Below, in pieces: positions 61,361 to 64,000 of a stretch of 64,000 nucleotides of DNA. The stretch's first letter is position 1. Every line of letters begins with the position of its first letter. The DNA comes from Sambucus nigra. Taxonomy: Eukaryota > Streptophyta > Magnoliopsida > Dipsacales > Adoxaceae. The translations under genes were made by a program, and so were the position numbers. The notes beneath the pieces were generated by a model. It did not search any database and was not told the origin of the DNA. It worked only from the letters and a program-made list of their open reading frames with translations. Where the stretch lies: the NCBI GenBank assembly GCA_949130495.1, contig OX422221.1, forward strand, positions 149,567,405 to 149,631,404, given 5' to 3'.

Positions 61361-61551
61361 TGCATGTATGTATATGTATATATATAACTGTATATGCATG
61401 TATATAACTGCATATATACTGTATATATATGCAGTATATATGCAATATATATATATATATATGCATATATATACAATTATATATACTGTATATATAGTAT
61501 ATATATGCAATATATATACTCGTATGATGTATATATATATATATATATATA
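61361..61551. repeat. Degenerate TA/TG/CA microsatellite
   Basis: About 190 bp of mixed ATGTATATAT and ATATGCAGTATATATG units separates LINE-3 from array B. The tyrosine-rich open frames are artefacts. Confidence 0.9.
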
Positions 61552-63948
61552 CGCGGTCAGTTCCTACGACTCACATTGGTCTCGTGCGAGATGTTCGTGA
61601 CTCTTACGGGACGATTTTGTGTTCGTTTTGCATTTTTACCCTTCGATGGCATGTTTTTATACTTCGTTCTACCTTTTTGTAAATTTACATCGTACATTCA
61701 AACCGGGAGCCCCGTGACTACGTGATCGGTTCCTACAAGTCGCATTGGTCCCGTGCGAGGTATTCGTGACTCTTACGGGACCGTTTTGTGTTTGTTTTAC
61801 GTTTTTATCCTTCAATGGCATGTTTTTATGCTTAAGTCTAACATTTTACAAATTTATGTCATACACTCAAACTGGGAGCACCATGACTACACGATCGGTT
61901 CCTATGACTTACATTGGTCCCATGCGAGATGTTCGTGACTCTTGTAGGACCGTTTTTTGGGTGTTTTACGTTTTCACCCTTCGATGGCATCTTTTTATTC
62001 TCAAGTCTAACTTTTTGTAAATTTACATCGTACACTCAAACCGGGATCCATGTGACTACCCGTTCGGTTCCTACTATTCACATTGGTCCCGTGCGAGGTG
62101 TTCGTGACTCTTACGGGACCGTTTTGTGGCTATTTTACGTTTTCACCCTTCGATGGCATGTTTTTCTGCTTAAGTCTAATTTTTTGCAAATTTAAATCGT
62201 ACACTCCAACCGAGAGCGCCGTGACTACGCAGTTGGTTCCTACGAGTTACATTGGTCCCATGTGAGGTGTTCGTGACTCTTACGGGACCTTTTTAAGGTT
62301 ATTTTACGTTTTCACCCTTCGATGGCATGCAAGTCTAAATTTTTGCAAATTTATGTCGTACACTGAAATCGGGAGCCCCGTGACTACGTCGTCGGTTCTT
62401 ACAAGTCACATTGGTCCCGTGTGAGGTGTTTGTGACTCTTACCGGACCGTTTAGTGACTATTTTAGGTTTTCACCATTCGATGATATGTTTTTATGCTCA
62501 AGTCTAATTTTTTGCAAATTTGTATCGTACACTCAACCCGAAAGCCCCGTTACTGTGCGGTCGGTTCCTACGAGTCACATTGGTCCCATGCGAGGTTTTT
62601 GTGACTCTTACGGGACCGTTTTGTGCTTGTTGTACATTTTCACCCTTAGATGGCATGTTTTTATGCTCAAGTCTAATATTTTTGTAAATTTACATCGTAC
62701 ACTCTAACCGAGAGCTCTGTGACTATACGGTCGATTTCTATGAGTTACATTAGTCCCGTGCAAGGTGTTCGTGACTCTTACCGGACCGTTTTATGGCTGT
62801 TTTACATTTTCACCCTTCTATGGCATGTTTTTATGCTTAAGTCCAACTTTTTACAAATTTACGCCATACACTCCAACCGGGAGCCCCGCGACTATGCGGT
62901 CGGTTCCTACGAGTTACATTGGTCTCGTGCGAGGTTTCGTGACTCTTACGGGACCTTTTTGTGGCTGTTTTACGTTTTCACCGTTCGATTTTAAGTTTTT
63001 ATGCTCAAGTCTAAATTTTTTTGCAAATTTACGTCGTACACTCTAATCGGGAGCCTCGTGACTACACAGTCGGTTCCTACGAGTTAGATTGGTCCCATGC
63101 GAGGTTTTCATGACTCTTACTAGACCGTTTTGTGGCTGTTTTATGTTTTCACCCTTCAATGGCATTTTTTTTGCTTAAGTCTAATTTTTTGCAAATTTAC
63201 GTCGTACACTCAAACCGGGAGTTCCGTGACTACGTGATCGGTTCCTATGAGTCGCATTGGTCCCGTGCGAGGTGTTCGTTACTCTTACGAGATCGTTTGG
63301 TGTTTGTTTTAAGTTTTCATCCTTCGATGTCATGTTTTTATGCTTAAGTCTAACTTTTTGCAAATTTACGTCGTATATTCAAACCGGGAGCCTTGTGACT
63401 ACACGGTCTGTTCCTACGATTTACGTTGTCCCATGCCCGGTGTTCGTGACTCTTACGGGATCATTTTATGGATGTTTTACATTTTCACCATTCGATGGCA
63501 TGTTTGTATGCTTAAGTATAATTTTTTTGTAAATTTACGGCGTACACTCAAATCGGGAACACCGTGACTACACGATTAGTTCCTACGACTTACATTGGTC
63601 CCGTGCGAGATGTTCGTGACTCTTACGGGATCATTTTGTGAATGTTTTACGTTTTCACCCTTTGATGGAATCTTTTTTATTCTCAAGTCTAACTTTTTTA
63701 AAATTTACGTCGTACACTCAAACTGGGATCCCCGTGACTATCCGGTCAGGTTCCTACGAGTCACATTAGTCTCGTGCGAGGTGTTCGTGACCCTTACGAG
63801 ACCGTTTTGTGCCTGTTTTACATTTTCACCCTTCGATGGCATATTTTTATGCTCAAGTCTAATTTTTTGGAAATTTGCGTCATATACTCAAACCGGGAGC
63901 CCATGACTACGCGGTCGGTTCCTACGAGTCACATTGGTCCCGTACGAC
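61552..63948 (+). repeat. Satellite array B, about 169-bp monomer, 15 copies
   Basis: The anchor TTGGTCCCGTGCGAGG or a variant lies at 61576, 61745, 61914, 62083, 62252, 62411, 62580, 62750, 62919, 63089, 63257, 63426, 63595, 63766 and 63934, with 168-171 bp steps and one of 159. Monomers share GTTCGTGACTCTTACGGGAC, TTTTACGTTTTCACCCTTCG, ATGGCATGTTTTTATGCT and CAAATTTACGTCGTACACTC. They are clearly a second subfamily of the array A satellite: same register, same TCCTACGAGTYACATTGGTC, CAAACCGGGAG and TAAGTCTA blocks, but consistently different elsewhere. The open frames are by-products. Confidence 0.97.
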
Positions 63949-64000
63949 AAGTGAATAAGATGAGCGGTCACAAATTGCAAACCCAAGAATAACTTTCGAA
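63949..64000. other. Sequence after satellite array B
   Basis: The monomer pattern stops after CGTACGA; the last 52 bp are not satellite. The phrase TCACAAATTGCAAA here also occurs at 56227 before array A, but this is too short to interpret. Confidence 0.5.

Noticed and set aside
61361..61551. Possible functional inverted repeats in the TA-rich tract
   Set aside because: The inverted pairs follow from TA and TGCA repeats; no distinct arms were found.
56682..63948. Many overlapping open frames of 60-104 codons with similar peptides
   Set aside because: They repeat with the satellite period, occur in different frames of each monomer and start or stop at random changes. They are by-products of the tandem repeat, not genes.
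56227..63981. TCACAAATTGCAAA on both sides of the satellite region as a duplication
   Set aside because: Only 14 bases of low complexity match and the surrounding bases differ, so it could be chance.
56659..64000. Tandem repeats as a CRISPR array
   Set aside because: The units are about 169 bp, contiguous and without unique spacers; the context is a plant genome.

Overview
The window looks like heterochromatic, probably pericentromeric or knob-like, DNA from a seed plant. I recognise no host gene, tRNA, rRNA or CRISPR array. Nearly every stretch I can assign belongs to a plant mobile element or a tandem repeat. The elements are Ty1/copia elements with a methionine-tRNA primer site, a chromodomain Ty3/gypsy element, an Athila-type gypsy element with an Asp-tRNA-like primer site, plant L1 LINEs carrying DUF4283 and zf-RVT/RNase H modules, hAT, PIF/Harbinger and CACTA DNA transposons, foldback MITEs sitting in microsatellites, and a satellite of about 169 bp. 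All coding sequences are broken by stops or frameshifts, so they are annotated as pseudogenes.

Layout. 1-11641: a minus-strand copia element (Copia-1) whose gag is split by a non-autonomous, gag-only gypsy element (Gypsy-1, 334-9337, LTRs of about 3.35 kb). The Copia-1 LTR carries a foldback MITE flanked by microsatellites. 12258-28626: a decayed minus-strand chromodomain gypsy element (Gypsy-2), split by a younger plus-strand copia element (Copia-2, 16952-25748) with an exact AATAT target duplication and LTRs about 2 percent different by my hand count. 28627-32.9 kb: a 5'-truncated copia element (Copia-3) fused directly to the truncated Gypsy-2 LTR. 32973-38103: small DNA transposons (a PIF-like element holding microsatellites and two palindromes, a second TTA-duplicating TIR element, a hAT-like MITE) in AT-rich DNA. 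38.4-46.6 kb: a minus-strand LINE remnant, then a long LTR with a methionine-tRNA primer site and a non-coding interior (LARD-like), with a plus-strand LINE in its LTR. 46.6-55.6 kb: an Athila-type element with LTR, PBS, gag, protease, RT, RNase H, integrase and a third ORF in the env-like position, all eroded. 55645: one end of a CACTA transposon. 56682-63948: two arrays of one satellite family, A (22 copies) and B (15 copies), separated by an inverted LINE fragment and an AT microsatellite.

Nothing here works as a pathway. The structure is nested insertion followed by decay, and most stop codons are of a kind that C-to-T or G-to-A change produces, as expected for methylated DNA. The observations most worth following up are: CG-rich near-palindromic motifs clustered in the LTRs of unrelated copia and gypsy elements; the junction of two satellite subfamilies with a dimeric higher-order repeat in one; a perfect palindrome with arms of about 65 bp; foldback elements bounded by microsatellites; a 184-bp duplication at the start of one copia LTR; and a TATA-plus-pyrimidine-tract arrangement in front of the Athila third ORF.
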